Source: Vigna angularis (lineage: Eukaryota; Streptophyta; Magnoliopsida; Fabales; Fabaceae). From it: 64,000 bases of DNA. The stretch covers positions 38,660,630 to 38,724,629 of the forward strand of contig NC_068970.1 in assembly GCF_016808095.1 (NCBI RefSeq). Reading direction: 5' to 3'. Below, one piece after another: positions 1 to 12,844 of this stretch (position 1 is the stretch's first letter; every line of letters begins with the position of its first letter). The notes below the pieces were generated by a model. The model saw nothing but the letters and a program-made list of their open reading frames with translations, was not told where the DNA came from and made no database searches. The position numbers were made by a program, and so were the translations under genes.

Positions 1-779
1 AAGTGTGTTTCTATGCTCAAGCCATCAAAATATCCAATCCCTAGGATGTCCAAGTCCTTAAATAGAATAGAAAAATAACAGAAAACGGGTCCAAGCCCAC
101 GTTGCTGGCGCTCAGCCCCCTAAGTGGGGCGCCCAGGCGTGCTGCAACACATGAAGGCTGGCGCTCAACGCCCCAGAAGGGGCAACACGACGAATTTACG
201 TGAAGACTGGCGCTCAGCGCCCCATGAAGGGCGCCTGGGCGGTGATGCGGTGTAGAGTGGCATTCAGCAGGTGTCATGAACCGTTCGGTTTCACAGTTCG
301 GCCTCACACTTTGTTAACCGTTCAGCCTCCCTTTGTTCACTGTTTGGCCTATCTTTTACCACATCATTCGGCCTCACACTTTGCTAATCGTTCGTCTACC
401 TTTCGGCCAACATTACACCGTTCGACCATTGTATGTTGTCTCACTCCGTTCGGCCTAGTTTCCACCACCTTACCGTTTGGTCTTTCTTACACCGTTTGGT
501 TTGTATTCTCTTCTTTCAAATCATTCCAATTTCCTACGAAATCAAGGGAATTTAGTGATAAAATCATTAATTATATCCTCTACTCACTTATTCACAAAAC
601 TAAACTAAAAATATGAGTTCAAGCAGGGAATTTAGTGATAAAATCATTAAGCATATCCTCTACTCACTTATTCACAAAACTAAACGAAAAATATGAGTTC
701 AAGCAAGCTTTTAAGTCCAAAAAGGGTTGATTTAACATCAAAATCGAATCACAGATAATAGTATTTTAGACCGTTATCA
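1..779 (-). mobile_element. Athila-family LTR, minus strand, cut by window edge
   Basis: Read on the minus strand this begins TGATAACGGT at 779 and matches the U3/R part of the plus-strand LTRs at 31782 and 42186. Shared landmarks are the 'ccaagcccac' block, the GGCGCTCAGC repeats and the 'taggatgtccaagtcc' block. The LTR continues beyond position 1. It carries many ACCGTTCGG half-palindromes between 280 and 500 and a tandem duplication at 546-705. No coding capacity is visible. The family assignment comes from related copies in this window that carry a tRNA-Asp primer site. Confidence 0.85.
546..705. repeat. 80-bp tandem duplication inside the LTR
   Basis: Two adjacent 80-bp copies, 546-625 and 626-705, both starting GGGAATTTAGTG and ending TTCAAGCA, differ at only a few positions. 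The other LTRs of this family in the window have one copy, so this is a duplication private to this LTR or its subfamily. Confidence 0.85.
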
Positions 780-1163
780 CTCCCCATACCTCTAATGCGG
801 CAAATAATTCTAGATATTCTAGGCCCTCCTAATAGCTTGGTTCCTAGCCTTCTCCCTTGGCAGAAAATAATTTGTCTTCTCCAATTTCTTTCACGACTAT
901 AGATTTTTCTATCTCTTTTCCTAATGACTAGGGTTTCTATTTTAATACTATGTATCTCTATAGTTGTGTTAGGTATGATTATACTGTGGTTTTGTTCTGT
1001 ATGACTGGATTTGTTTGTGGTGATGTAAGGGGAGTTGGCTTTATTTTGTTTTGTGCGTATTTAACGTTTGATGCCATGAATATGTGATTCTTGGACATGA
1101 GTACTTTTGCTTGTTGGTGAATTTTTCTAATGCTTGAAATTATGTGGCTAGAAATGTGTGGTG
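780..1163. other. AT-rich spacer without recognised feature
   Basis: This stretch separates two minus-strand LTRs. I see no open frame, no family motif and no repeat beyond ordinary AT-richness. It may be target DNA or the eroded inside of a retroelement. Confidence 0.4.
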
Positions 1164-2531
1164 TGTTAAGACTTCAGCAAGTGTACCGAATCGTATCAAG
1201 TAATAAACATGGTAAGACCAAGTATCTTTTCCCAAAGGACTCACGACCTAAACAAATATGTGATTTCTTGATTAAATAAGACTTGAAAACAAAATCTTTT
1301 GGTTTAAAATGCAAATACAAAAAAGTAAACATGCATGCAACTTGTTCAATTGGACAAAAGTGCAAAGATGAACGGATGAATTTGATATTATGGGATGAAT
1401 ATGTTTTTGGGGTTAGATTTCACCTAGTTCGCTCTCATGTATATATGAATTCTACTTCTTCATTAATGTCAATATCACAATCTAAAGTACTTAAAACCCG
1501 ATTCCTCGGCGAAGAAAGCCTATTCTTAATTACTAGGTCACAATTCCTTGCATCCCTAACAATTAATTCTGCATTACGATTAGTAGCTTAAGACAACCAG
1601 AACTCATACCCTCATTCCTGAGCAATACTGCTTCTTGGAATAATTCTCCAGAACCTGAATTGTAAGATACCTTCCGGTACTCATGCAAATCATACATCAT
1701 GCTAATGAATGAGTTAAACAAAGCAAGCATTGAGTGAAGAAGAATTATCCTAACAATTAATGAAAAAAACATATATAATTAAGAATCAATTCAATACATG
1801 AGAGTTTATAAAGGTTTACATCATTCCCCAACAACAAATAGAGTTTAGTTCACCATTGGCATGGTGAAACTAGATGAATAATGGAAAAAGAATGAAAGAT
1901 AAAACCCTAGAAGTTGAAGATAAGAGCTTCCACATCCAAATCCGCCTCCGACGGGTCAAAGGGTGTGTTTCTACGCTTCTTCTGTCCAAAGATGTGAACT
2001 CTAGGACGTCCAAGTCCTTAAATAGAACATAAAAGTTATAGAAAACAGGTCCAAGCCCACGAAACTGGCGCTCAACACCCCACTTAGGGTGCCCAGGCGG
2101 CGTGCCGAATCATCTAACGCTTAGGGTCAGCTCAGAAGGCAAGCAGGCTGGTGCGACTCGAGGAAGTGACGCAACGCCTCAAAAAAGGGCACCCAGGTGC
2201 AAGACAGAGACTTCCTGCACTGAGGGCTTCAAAAAAAGGGCAGTCAAGCATGAGACAATGTAATCTGACACTAAGGGCCCCGAAATGGCGCTCAGTGCTG
2301 CTGCGTTCCTACTTTCTGATGCTTTTCCAGCTCTGCCTGAGTTCCAACTCCTTACTACTTCAACTCTTCTCCCAAATCATCTCAATTCTTCTTGAAAACA
2401 AGGAAATCTAGCATAGAAGCATTAAATTCACCTTCAACTCTCTTATTCACACAAAACTATGATTTCAAGCTAGTTTCTAAGTCAAAAAGGGTGTTTTTAG
2501 TATCAAATAATGGTAAATTCAACCGTTATCA
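1164..2531 (-). mobile_element. Athila-family solo LTR, minus strand
   Basis: The block opens TGTTAAGAC and closes CCGTTATCA on the plus strand, the complete TG...CA outline of this LTR family (1368 bp). It aligns as the reverse complement of the LTR at 31782-33254 over its whole length. No primer site or polypurine tract adjoins either end, so it is most likely a solo LTR. The flanking pentamers TGGTG (1159-1163) and TGGTT (2532-2536) agree at four of five bases, compatible with a decayed target duplication. Confidence 0.8.
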
Positions 2532-2557
2532 TGGTTCTTTAATTCTGATCATGGAGT

Positions 2558-2622
2558 TATATATATATACATATATATGTGTGTGTGTGTGTGTGCGTGC
2601 GTGTGTGTGTGTGTGTGCCGTG
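2558..2622. repeat. Compound TA/TG microsatellite
   Basis: A run of TA dinucleotides passes directly into a long TG run with two CG interruptions. Simple sequence repeat, no coding role. Confidence 0.9.
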
Positions 2623-4836
2623 TAAAGTTTATTGTGAATGATTAGACAAATATCTATTGTAATATATTTCTTTGGAAGCTTATATAGGAAGAAAATTTTT
2701 AATATGTTTAAAATTTAATATGCCATGGCTAAATGAAATCAAATTGTGTGCATTGAAGTCTATGAATTAATGAAGAATTATAGTTTAAGTCTTGAATGGG
2801 TATATTTTCGTTGATTGGCTGACATATAGGAAATTTGGATGGTTCAGTTATTGGTATGAATTTGGATTTCTAAAAGTTTACTCTAGATAAACATGAAATA
2901 ATAGATTTTGTAATGAATGCATGCAAAGTATTATAATATTAAGTGAGTTGCTAGAATGAGCAAAATCTATTTGGATAAGAAATGTTATCGGATGAGTGTA
3001 TACTACATGTATGGTTTCTACACAATATTGGGTTGTTTTGTTTTGATTCTTAAGCTAATTTAAGATGTGTGTAATTCCGATTTTCGATATAATATATTAT
3101 TAAGGGTTTGACCCTAATGCATGTTGGTGTGGTTAAATATGTACGTGTGATTTTTCAAAAATGGATAAACTTGGAACATGTACTCTTATCGTTGTAAATT
3201 GAGGTGGTACCTTTCCTCTTGCGAGAGGGTAGAAAGGTAAATCTCTTCATCTAGAAAGACGGTAGAAGAGATGAGGTTCGAGTGCCACTCTTTCCTCTTT
3301 CGAGGGGGTAGAAAGGGTTGGATGTCTCGCCCGTAGGTTTCCGACTCGTGCAGAGTATAGTGCCCGTTGTGAGTAGCAACGGTGTTTTTACTCATAAGTC
3401 CTGGAGGAACAGGGGAGATAGGTTCAAAGCTGCGGTAGAGGACGACTCAAATTGACCTGTTTTGGTGAATAGGAAAGTCCTCGTTGGTGCCTGGGTCCGA
3501 TTTTGGTGAATCTGAAAGTCCTGCGTTGGTGCGTAGGCCCGATCTTGGTAAATCAGAAAGTCTTGCGTTGGTACATAGGCCTGGTTTTGGTGAATCGAAA
3601 AGTCCTACGTTGGTGCGTAGGCCCTGTTTAGGTGGACAGGTCGTGTTTGTTGGAGTACGGAAGAAAATATATGTCGATAATGATTGAGAGTGGTGGCATG
3701 GTCTATATGGGTTGAAGTTGGATTAAAAATGTGCTATTGTGTTATGAATATGATTTAAGTATGTGTGTTATGAGTTTAAATGTTATTTGATAATTGTATT
3801 ATGATAATTGTAATGTTATATGTTAAATTCAGAGGAAGTGAAATAAGAATGGTAGTTCATGAAATTAAGAAATGAGATGCACGTTAATTGAGAGTTAAGT
3901 TGTTATAATTAGAAGAATGTTGGGTGATCTGTACTATTTAGCCATAGGTAATATGAATTATATGATTAAATATTAAAGGGTAAAATATGTTTCTAAGTTG
4001 AACTAGTCTTAGGACAAACCTCGTATTGTTTGAATGATAAATAAATATCTTTTGAAATAGTTGTCATTATTGGTTGAACTATGAGTATGCTAAGTTGAAG
4101 TTAGGTTATAGTAGTATGGAAAAACATTGTTTGAAAATTTATTCAAGGAAAGACTATTAATAGTGGTACTATAATTAATTTGGGATTGTAGAAGACCATG
4201 TCAGTATTCTTAAAGAATTCAAGAAGGTAAGTTCCTCAATGTTTATGGGTATATAATTGTACGAATAGTGGTTGGTGTGAAAATTATTCAGTACTTGGTA
4301 ATTAATGTGTGGTTATTTATATTTGAATGCTCATGCTACTGAACAACTTTCAGAGTTTAGATTGGTGACTTTTGACAATGCTACTTGTATGATGTATAAT
4401 GTTGTCTTGTTTTCTTTAGTATGAGTGTTCAATATTTTATGTTGGTTGGTGAATAAAAATTGTATAAAGTGCTCCGCTAATAATTTAATGTTGTTGGACT
4501 GAGATAAACCTTTATTTTATGTGGTGAACTTTGATATCGAAGTAGTTATGAATATTTACTAAAAGTTGAATTTCTTATCTACTTTATTTTATAATAAGTG
4601 GTAATGTATGTAGTTTCATAAAATTATAGTAGATGTCATATCAAATAATATAATTTTTTTATTTTAAAAGTGAAAAATAAATTGGACTTTATTAAATAAT
4701 GGGTGCAGTAAAAGTAATTTATTATGCCATAGTGACGTGATAATCGGATTTGCTGTATTAAGTTTTGGGAAGTTATAAATGTTTCCATTCTGTATGTCGC
4801 TTGATGAGTGCAATTTTCGGGGACGAAAATTCTTTT
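2623..4836 (+). mobile_element. Non-coding interior of a Tekay/Del-like element (probable)
   Basis: No open frame of note is present. The stretch ends at a polypurine tract and an LTR start typical of Tekay/Del chromoviruses, so it is read as the eroded or non-coding interior of such an element. Between 3200 and 3420 there are short repeated blocks with GAGGGTAGAAAGG, followed by the 42-bp minisatellite. The element's left edge cannot be placed. Confidence 0.45.
3455..3640 (+). repeat. 42-bp minisatellite
   Basis: Repeat starts at 3482, 3524, 3566 and 3608 are spaced exactly 42 bp apart. Each unit carries CGTTGGTGCGTAGGCC-like sequence followed by TTTTGGTGAATC and AAAGTCCT. A partial unit precedes the first start. 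Because 42 is divisible by three, a 14-residue periodic open frame (3484-3687) appears, but nothing shows it is translated. Confidence 0.85.
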
Positions 4837-6108
4837 GAGGTGGGGTGAATGTAAGACCCGAGAAATTTAGGGTTAATAAATAAGAGTGTAGAAAATAAAG
4901 AAAGGTACTTTAAATAATAGAAGTTGAAGATTAGAAAAAAAAATAGAATATCTTATGTTTTAAAACCACTTAGAGATATTATAGAGATATTATAGGAAGC
5001 ACTACCTAGTTGGTTTCTTTTAGTTATAATATAATATAATTTTAAAAGATAAAAATGGGTTTATAAAATGAGAAAGAAAAATAGAAGAAAGGGAGAGGGA
5101 GCGTAGAAAGATAGCTACGAAAAAACTGAGAGAAAGAAAAAGATAGCACGGTGAGACACAGAGATTGAAGAGGAGAAAATTATTTTTGAGAAGATAGCAA
5201 GAATCTGCGATTGATTGATCTTTATCATGAAGTTTATAATTGACTAAGGTATGGGAAGCTACGTTATTTAAATTATTGATATGTGTAGAATGTTAATGGT
5301 AAATGCTTTGAAAATGGTGTGATGTGTGTGCTCTATTAGATGATTCATGATGTTATTCTTTATCTTTCTAAGCAAATATGGAAGGAGAAATTTTAAGAAA
5401 ACATAAGAGTGAAATTTAAGGTTGCCATTAAATTATAATTAGGAATAAATTAGGAGTTAAGTTTCCTTCTAATTATAATCAGAAACATATTTGGAATTTA
5501 AGTTTCTTCTATGAATTTCCATTTAATTATAATTAGAAGCATGTTAAGAATTAAAACTCTCTTCTAATTATCATTGCTAATTAATTAGGGTTAGGTTTCT
5601 TTTATTTAGTTTCCTATTTTCAATAATCATTTGGACCTAATTAACTTTCTTAGATCAGATTTCCTATGTGGTAATTAAATTCCTTTTTGTTAGTTAGAAA
5701 GGGGGAAAACCCTTGGTTTCTTTTCCTAGAACAAACCCAACTTTAGGGTCGTGCAAGGGGGAAAACTCTTCCCTAAATCTCTTCTCTGTTTCGAGAAATC
5801 AGAAGCTTCTAGTTTCTCCTCCTTTTCTCCTCATGGATAACCTAATCTTGCAGGTTATCCTTCGCTCATGCAAGGACATTGGCCTCGTAGTGATGAAGAC
5901 AACAGTATGGATATTGCACAATCGAGCGACATTCATGGTGGCTCGCGGTGACGCGTTGGCCGTTCTTCTTCTTTTTCCTCTTTTCTCGCATTGGTTAGCA
6001 TGACAAGGGAGAAAGTTTCTTTCCTCTTCTTTGGTTATGGTCTACACGTTCTGGTGGCTATGGCATGAACTTTTTCTCACGATGGGATGAGGCTTGCTGC
6101 GGCGGAGG
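4837..6108 (+). mobile_element. Polypurine tract and start of a Tekay/Del-like 3' LTR
   Basis: GAGGTGGGGTGAA (4837-4849) is purine-rich apart from two T and abuts TGTAAGACCCGAG at 4850. The preceding 'TTCGGGGACGAAAATT' block is what plant Tekay/Del elements usually show just before their 3' LTR. The LTR end is not located. Sequence up to the copia LTR at about 6109 may all be LTR, including an open frame at 5713-6003 that I cannot assign. Confidence 0.6.
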
Positions 6109-6241
6109 TGTCAGAGCATCTGTAGCGGAATGGTTAGCGTGGAATAACAAACCAAGAGGGTTTTTAATACGAACGTGTGCCTTTTAATTTCTACTCAATT
6201 AAACTTACCAATCAAATAATAATAACAAATAAAGAGAGTAA
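6109..6241 (-). mobile_element. Copia LTR, left part (split by CACTA)
   Basis: This starts TGTCAGAGC, has the AGCGGAAT box seen at the matching place in the SIRE LTR at 53676, and resumes at 13111 after the CACTA insertion. The TAA at 6239-6241 is the target duplication of the CACTA. The outer boundary at 6109 is a best guess because no clear 5-bp duplication flanks the LTR. Confidence 0.6.
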
Positions 6242-6261
6242 CACTACAAGAAAAAATTGAA

Positions 6262-6540
6262 TTACATACAACCAAAATCCGTATATAACACTTGATTACA
6301 TACGACTTACATACGGACAAAAATCCGTATATAAAACTGTCGTAGCTACTTTATATACGGATATATCCGTATATAACTTATATACGGATATATCCGTATG
6401 TAAATTATATACGGAAAAATCCGTATATAAAATTCGTATGTAAATTACATACGGATAAATCCGTATATAAATTACATACGGATAAATCCGTATATAAAAT
6501 TCGTATGTAAATTACATACGGATAAATCCGTATATAACTA
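6262..6540. repeat. CACTA left subterminal repeat array
   Basis: About ten units alternate TACGGAT and ATCCGTAT around short AT spacers, so many are small palindromes such as TACGGATAAATCCGTA. In CACTA elements such subterminal arrays are the binding sites of the element-encoded DNA-binding protein. That role is inferred here from family knowledge. Confidence 0.85.
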
Positions 6541-9500
6541 ATTTTATAAAAAAAAATTAGATGATCTCACATCTATACCCAATAACTAATAGTTTCATAT
6601 ACTGATAAAAATAAAATAAAACTGCCAAATTGTAAAAAAACTGTCAGTTTTTATTAAAACGTGATGTTTGTTTAATCCATTATAGTATTACACCATTCAT
6701 TCAGTCAAAGATCATATTACACAAGTCTTTCACATTTAAAAGTCAAATATATTATAATATTACAAAATCATGACTGTGAATTAAATTTATAAAATGTATA
6801 ATAGTCATAAATAAATAGTACAATTCATAATATGGCAAATGTAATAGTAAATTAAACTACTTATACAATTAGTTATCTGTGAAAAACTATCTAAGAATTG
6901 TTCCACCAGTGTTTGAAACACCACTAACTAGTCATTTATCATCAAGGCAATGGCTCTAAACCCCAAATAGAGAAAATCTTCAATTCTTGTATTGTTGAGT
7001 ACAAGATTTACCAAGTGTATAGAAAAGTCTTGATGATGATGCATTTGATTGTAAAGGCCTTGTGGCAATGCCTGCCATTGTTGCAAAAATGTGAAGCCAA
7101 GTTCGAAAACTTTTGCTGAGGAACACTTATCATTCTTTCCACCATGCTCTTCTCCTGAGAGTAACACATCATTTAACACTATTAGAAATGTTTACACTAC
7201 TTGGCCCTGTTACAAAGCAGGTTTAACCACAAGCTTGATTAAAACAAACTATTAACCATATAATTAGTCTACCAACTTTGTTTAAAAGAAGATGATGTTG
7301 TGACAAAGAATTCAATGTACCAGTTAAACATTAATCAAATTACACAAGCAAGATTTGAGAATGTATACAAATTAGAGAAACATGTAAGCTTTTGTATCCA
7401 TGCTCATAATATATTATCATAGGATAAAAAAAAGAAATAACTTACCAAAAGACTATGCACTAGGACACTTTTAAGATCTTGCATATTCAATTCTGCCTGT
7501 GAAATGTCAAGAAATCGTATTATTTCTAATTCCATGTTGCCTAGCATGTCTATTCATTCCCGCAACATTCTTACCCTTGCTAGCAATCCTATCTTGTCAA
7601 AATATTTAAAGAATGACAATACAATATATGTTTTGGCAAATTTTTTATGGCCCTGGTTCATCTTTTCTTTTGTAGATAGTAAATAATAACCACAAATTAG
7701 TAACCTGACTTGATACCGATAAGACTGGAATACTCAATAAAAACTTTTAATTAACAAACACAAATGGACTAGAAATATATAGAATCATAGATAATCAAGG
7801 TACATAAATAGAAATAACACTTTTAAATGAAAATTAGTAAACATTTAATGAGGTTATGCACGGGGGTGGAGTTATTGAAGTCATTTTTGCCTATATGCCA
7901 TGACTTGTAAATTTATTAAAAACAATAATAGATAAAAGTGGGAGCCATGGAATGCCTAGAAAAATGGAATGAGATGGGGATTGATAAAGTAAAACCGTGT
8001 GTAGAAAACATCTTGACAAGGAATCCTTTCACTTGTAAGGACACTAATTAACATTATCAAAGTATTAGCCCACATGAAAACATCCTTCCAAATGGTGAAA
8101 TCATTACTGTAAAAAAGTAATTGAATAAAATTATTATTCTTTACTGAACGTTCTATTGGAATGGCCCACATGAAAATGGTTTAGAAACTAGTAATTACTA
8201 CCTAGTATGCAATTCATGTCTTGAATGACTATTAGTATAAATTATTATTTATTTTTTGCTAGTAATGAATTATATCCTGTCACACCATAAGAGAAAATAA
8301 ATTTTCAAATTAAGTATTTATAAGTCACAATTTTATAATATAGTAATGCGTGATATAATAACAAAAATAGCAAAAATTTATAAAGTAGTTAAAGTTATTA
8401 ACATCAGAATCAATTTAGTATTTATCAGAGGAGCAAATTGTCATTTTAATATTCATTAAAATGAAAATTGCAAGAGTTTATTAACACCAGAACCCCATTC
8501 ATTTATCCTTCTATTAGACCAAAAATAAATACAATCATACCTTATCCAATTATACCAGATATACAATCATACCTTATCCAATTATACCAGATATACAATC
8601 ATACTAACCTTGTTTCACTTTGAGGCACTACTGTTAAATTTAGGTTTACTTTAAATGTCTGAACTATTTGTGTTGTTTACAAATAAAAAGTTTTATACCC
8701 ATAACTGCAAGCAGACAAAGTTAAGTATCAAGTGCTATAGATCACTAAACTATAACTTGTTTCAGGATGTTTGGATCATCTGCCTAATTAGAAAATTAAC
8801 GTGTCCATTCCCACCTATCTTATGAGTGCAGATATAAGTTATCTTCGCACCACTTCATACATCTCCAACCTCATGTGGAAATGTTGTTTATTATTATCAC
8901 ATATAATGATCACATTAAATAGTAACGCTAGTGATATAAAAATGGAAGCAGAGACAACAAATATACAAGATGAGAACAAAACTAAAGGGATACAATTTGG
9001 TAAGAGAAGAATAAGATTCCATGGTTGTGTACCTTAACAAATAGAGAGGAAGGAGAACCCAAAAAGAGACTAAGCACGGAGGAAGGAGAACCCGAAAGGT
9101 CCATGCCATGTTCTGTGCAGCTACCTATTCCCATGCCAAGCAGAGTGTTGAAAGAACCAACATCAGAGTGAAGTTATACAAGCCATAAAGTTCTCTTATG
9201 AGGATGTCTTAGAATTAATAATGTAATGTATACAAAAAACTTAAACATGATAAGCAAGATGAAATTAAAAAATGATCTGTTTTACATAAAAGTTTATCTG
9301 AACCATGTAATACTCCTATTAAAAAGAACAAGATTGTTGAAATGCATCACATAACCATGCGTACTGATTATGCAGAAATATAACAAGAATGATTTAGAGA
9401 CAGTGGCAGTGATTGTAAACATCCAAGAACTAAATTAAATGTCGACTAGATGGCATATGTTATAGTCAAAGTTTTCTCTCAAGCATACTACACCTACACT

Positions 9501-9804
9501 TACAAATGAATCTTAATCCTCAAAAAGAAGAAAATTGAAGGAACTCAATTACCCAAGTTATCAAGGAAACTCTGTAATTCCTTCAAACCATAAGTAGAGG
9601 GGCCACTAAGTTGCAAGGAAGTTGCTGCTGGAAGCAAATCACAACTGCAAACAAATTGGCTCCACTCTTTCTCTTTAAAGCCTCATTAACCTAATCCTTA
9701 CATCACAAGGTTCAGTCATTATGGTCCTGAAGCCTATCCTGGGCGATATAAAGAAAGAGAGATTTAAAAACTATATAAAGGAGATAATAGGACAAGTTTT
9801 GTAC

Positions 9805-9963
9805 CACATTCAATGAGACTAGTCAAAATCTGTCTTGCAAATTCACTATCGAAATCCATGTGAACTCCTCTGTAAAATTCTTTAAGCTCATTCTGCCTCT
9901 TAAACATCAAATGTTTCATCTTACTGACTTTGCAACATTTAATCGCTGGACCTCACCTTCAAC
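9805..9963 (-). pseudogene. MAP65/PRC1-like exon captured in the CACTA
   Basis: On the minus strand an acceptor AG lies just before 9963 and a donor GT just after 9805, bounding 159 bp. The translation reads VEGEVQRLN, shifts by one base, then continues KRQNELKEFYRGVHMD and ends ILTSLIECG. This spacing of K-RQ-ELEE-Y-HMD and the LI-SG end is that of plant 65-kDa microtubule-associated proteins, which crosslink antiparallel microtubules. Other MAP65 exons are not evident, so this is a fragment carried by the transposon and not a gene. The frameshift makes it non-coding as it stands. Recognition is from memory of the family and should be confirmed by search. Confidence 0.6.
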
Positions 9964-10188
9964 CTGCAAATATATATATGATCAAACCACAAATACTTAA
10001 GTATTGAAGTGAACATCTGTATTCTAAGTTCAAATCAACAAAATGGGTTTGGAGCTCCAAGAGGGGTTTGGTCTTGGCATCAACGGCGACCCACTCTCCG
10101 GTCTCTCTCTTCTTCTTTTGCACTCTCACTTCCATGGTTTGGCCTAGGAATAATTCCATCACCGTCTTTCACATTTCAGAAGCTCTAT

Positions 10189-11574
10189 TGATGAACCAAT
10201 ATTTTCCTCACTTCACTTAGTTTAATGTGCTAGAATTAGTCGGGGAATTATGCTTAAACGTCCGGTATTTTCCTGTTTTTCCTAATTGTGCTTAATTTGA
10301 TCGGAAATTCTTATTTTAACTAATTCGAATTATTTGAGCTTATTATTTTGCATTATTAATTATGGGAAAATTTTGGATAACTTTTTGGGACATTAGAAAG
10401 CTAAATGAGAAATGGAAATTGAGCCAATGCATCTTAGCCATTTTTATTTTCGCTGGCTGCCGCGTGAATGTTGTGTCAACTTGTGTGTCTTCGTTTGAGT
10501 TCATTTCTTATCCGTTTTCCATGCAATTTTTTTTCATAGTTTCGTCTGGATGTCTATTTTAACATATAGTTTTTACTTTGTTCAAATTCATTCTGTGCTG
10601 TTCCCAGTATTTATTTTACTCTCATATGTCAGTCCAGTGATTACTGCTGTTTGAGTGATTTCTAATCCGTTGCATTGTTTGCTTGCTGTTTAGTAATTGT
10701 GGTGGCTGGAATTGATCATTGGACAGTGCTAAAACCTCCCAACACTCTTAAACAAGGAATACAACAGCTTGGCTTTATTGAATAGCAAAGAAAAAAACAG
10801 CCACGTCCGCATCCAGCAGCTTGGTAGCAGGTCCAGCAGCTTGGAAGTGGTGTGAGTATTGGAGCATAGGGTGACGGGCAGCAAATGGAGGTACACGGTC
10901 CAGCAGAAGCAGGTGTGTGCTTGGAGAGAATGGGAGGTGCACAAGCAAGAGGCTTTCACGTCCAGTAGGTTGGATGGATTAGGGAGAGTCGCCACGTTGG
11001 AAAAAGGGTGGGTCATTCACCCTTATTTTGGGGAGCTGAAGGTTAGCGTTTTTTTGGGGGGGAAGCGGCAGAGGGGCACGCGAAGGAGAGGACTTCATTT
11101 ATTTTTGGGTAGTACATGCACATGGAGGGTGTCTCGGCTTGGAGCTGGAGCAGCCGCCACACTCATTCCGATTTTGTTCTTGAAAGCTGTTCTCAATGGG
11201 ATGAATGAGGAGCTTACGTTTATTCCTTTTGTTGATTTTTCATTGCCTTTTTATTTTGGTGCTGTCACGTTCCTTTATATATGCCATAAATTGGAATTTT
11301 GCTTTGCTTGTGCACGCTGTTACATTGTTGTTCTCGCTGCTTTGAATTTATTTAACATCTTGCATTGTTTTTCTTTATTCCAACACATGAGGGGTTAGCT
11401 CCAAGGGTTTTACTTAGCTTTATTAGATTCAAGCAGCAAGTTGGAAGGCACACGTTGGCAATAATTTTTTTTTCTCGGAAGCACAAAAAGCTAATTCATT
11501 TCCTTTCCTATAAACCAAGCACACGTTGTTTCATTTCTTTTATTTCAATTTCTTTTATTCACGCAGGAAGAAAA

Positions 11575-11661
<87 letters not shown>

Positions 11662-12190
11662 AAAGCATTTTCAATTTTTGTTCGGAGACGTGCTTCAATT
11701 GTCACGGGCTGCATCAATTGCATTTTTAATGTTCATCATAATGGAAGATGGATTTTATTACTTTTCAACTTCATTTAACTTATTTAACTTATGTGTTAGT
11801 GATTTATGTGCTGCTTTCAATTGCCTTCTAGTTTTTTGCATTGAATATTTTAATTTACGTAGATGAGTTTTAGATTTCTTTATTGCATTTTCAATTTCTC
11901 CACTTGTTTTAGAAACCGTTCGGTCTCAATGTAGAACCGTTCAGTAATCCGTTCGGTTTTCACGCGTTGTTCATTTATTTCAGTATTTTCAATTATGTTT
12001 GGTTGTATTTAATTTTCATTTTTATTTAAGTTCATCCATATTCACAAACTCTTCACCAACCCCCCCACTATGTGTTTGATCTGAGACTGAACCACATTTG
12101 GTCCTTGAGAGACGACCTAGGAGTCACTTCCTAGTACTATACTGCATTCTTTTATGCACAACTTTTGTGGGAGGTGCGACCCTCTCATCA
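10189..12190 (+). mobile_element. Tat/Ogre-like solo LTR nested in the CACTA
   Basis: The 2002-bp block begins TGATGAACC and ends CTCATCA, and is flanked by a perfect 5-bp duplication TCTAT (10184-10188 and 12191-12195). Its first 200 bp match, as reverse complement, sequence ending at 26437. The 'gacctaggagtcac' block near its end is repeated at 27805. There is no internal domain, so it is a solo LTR left by LTR-LTR recombination after insertion. Apparent frames at 10362, 10859, 11365 and 12098 lie in LTR sequence and have no support as genes. The lineage name is an inference from LTR style. Confidence 0.85.
11579..11659. repeat. (TA)n microsatellite, about 40 units
   Basis: An uninterrupted TA run of 81 bp lies within the solo LTR. 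It is likely to be polymorphic and can extrude as a cruciform in supercoiled DNA. Confidence 0.97.
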
Positions 12191-12844
12191 TCTATGCATC
12201 AAAATCAACTACATATTCAAGAACAAAAGAATATATTCGGTGAATCTTTGCGCAAACCCCACAACGGACCATTTTGCATCAATCTCAATAGAGAAGATAG
12301 GGATTTATGGACTTAAGGATTTAGGGATTTAGGGGACGAGCAAAGAAGAAGGTTTGAACGAAGAAACTTACCGATTGAAAGAATAACTCTCCGGAGAAGG
12401 TGAGTGAACACGAGAAGAATGGACGAACTTCTTCTCTTTGAGTGAGCGTGAGCGAGACTTCGACGCTACCATTCCAGTCGTCTCCACGTGAGTCTAAGAA
12501 TGAGTTAGGGTTCCAAGGGGAGAGCCAACGAGGAGGCATGACTGGTGGAGCGGTCTCCAGTCCCCTCAACCTTGTAATGGAGCACGGGGTAGCGGCTAGG
12601 GTTCGAGGAGAGGGTAACACGAAAGAGGCGTTTGTAGTGGAGGTTAGGATTTCAATGGAGGCTAGAGAAGAAGGGATGGATAAAAAAGGTTCGATGAGAG
12701 GGAAGAACAAGAGCTCGTGAGGAAGAAGAGGGGCTCGATGGCTCGACTAGAGGGAAGAAGGAGTCGAAGAGAAATTTGGAGTATTGATTCTGACTCTTAC
12801 GTTTTCTAGGTTTAGTTTTTTAATTTTTTTTATTATTTATTATA

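Noticed and set aside
5713..6003. 96-codon plus-strand frame in the Tekay-like LTR region
   Set aside because: No domain recognised, located in LTR-like sequence, no supporting gene context.
10859..11398. 179-codon plus-strand frame
   Set aside because: It lies wholly inside the solo LTR bounded by TCTAT duplications, with no recognisable domain.
11365..11778. Frame with a Tyr-Ile repeat
   Set aside because: The repeat is the TA microsatellite read as codons.
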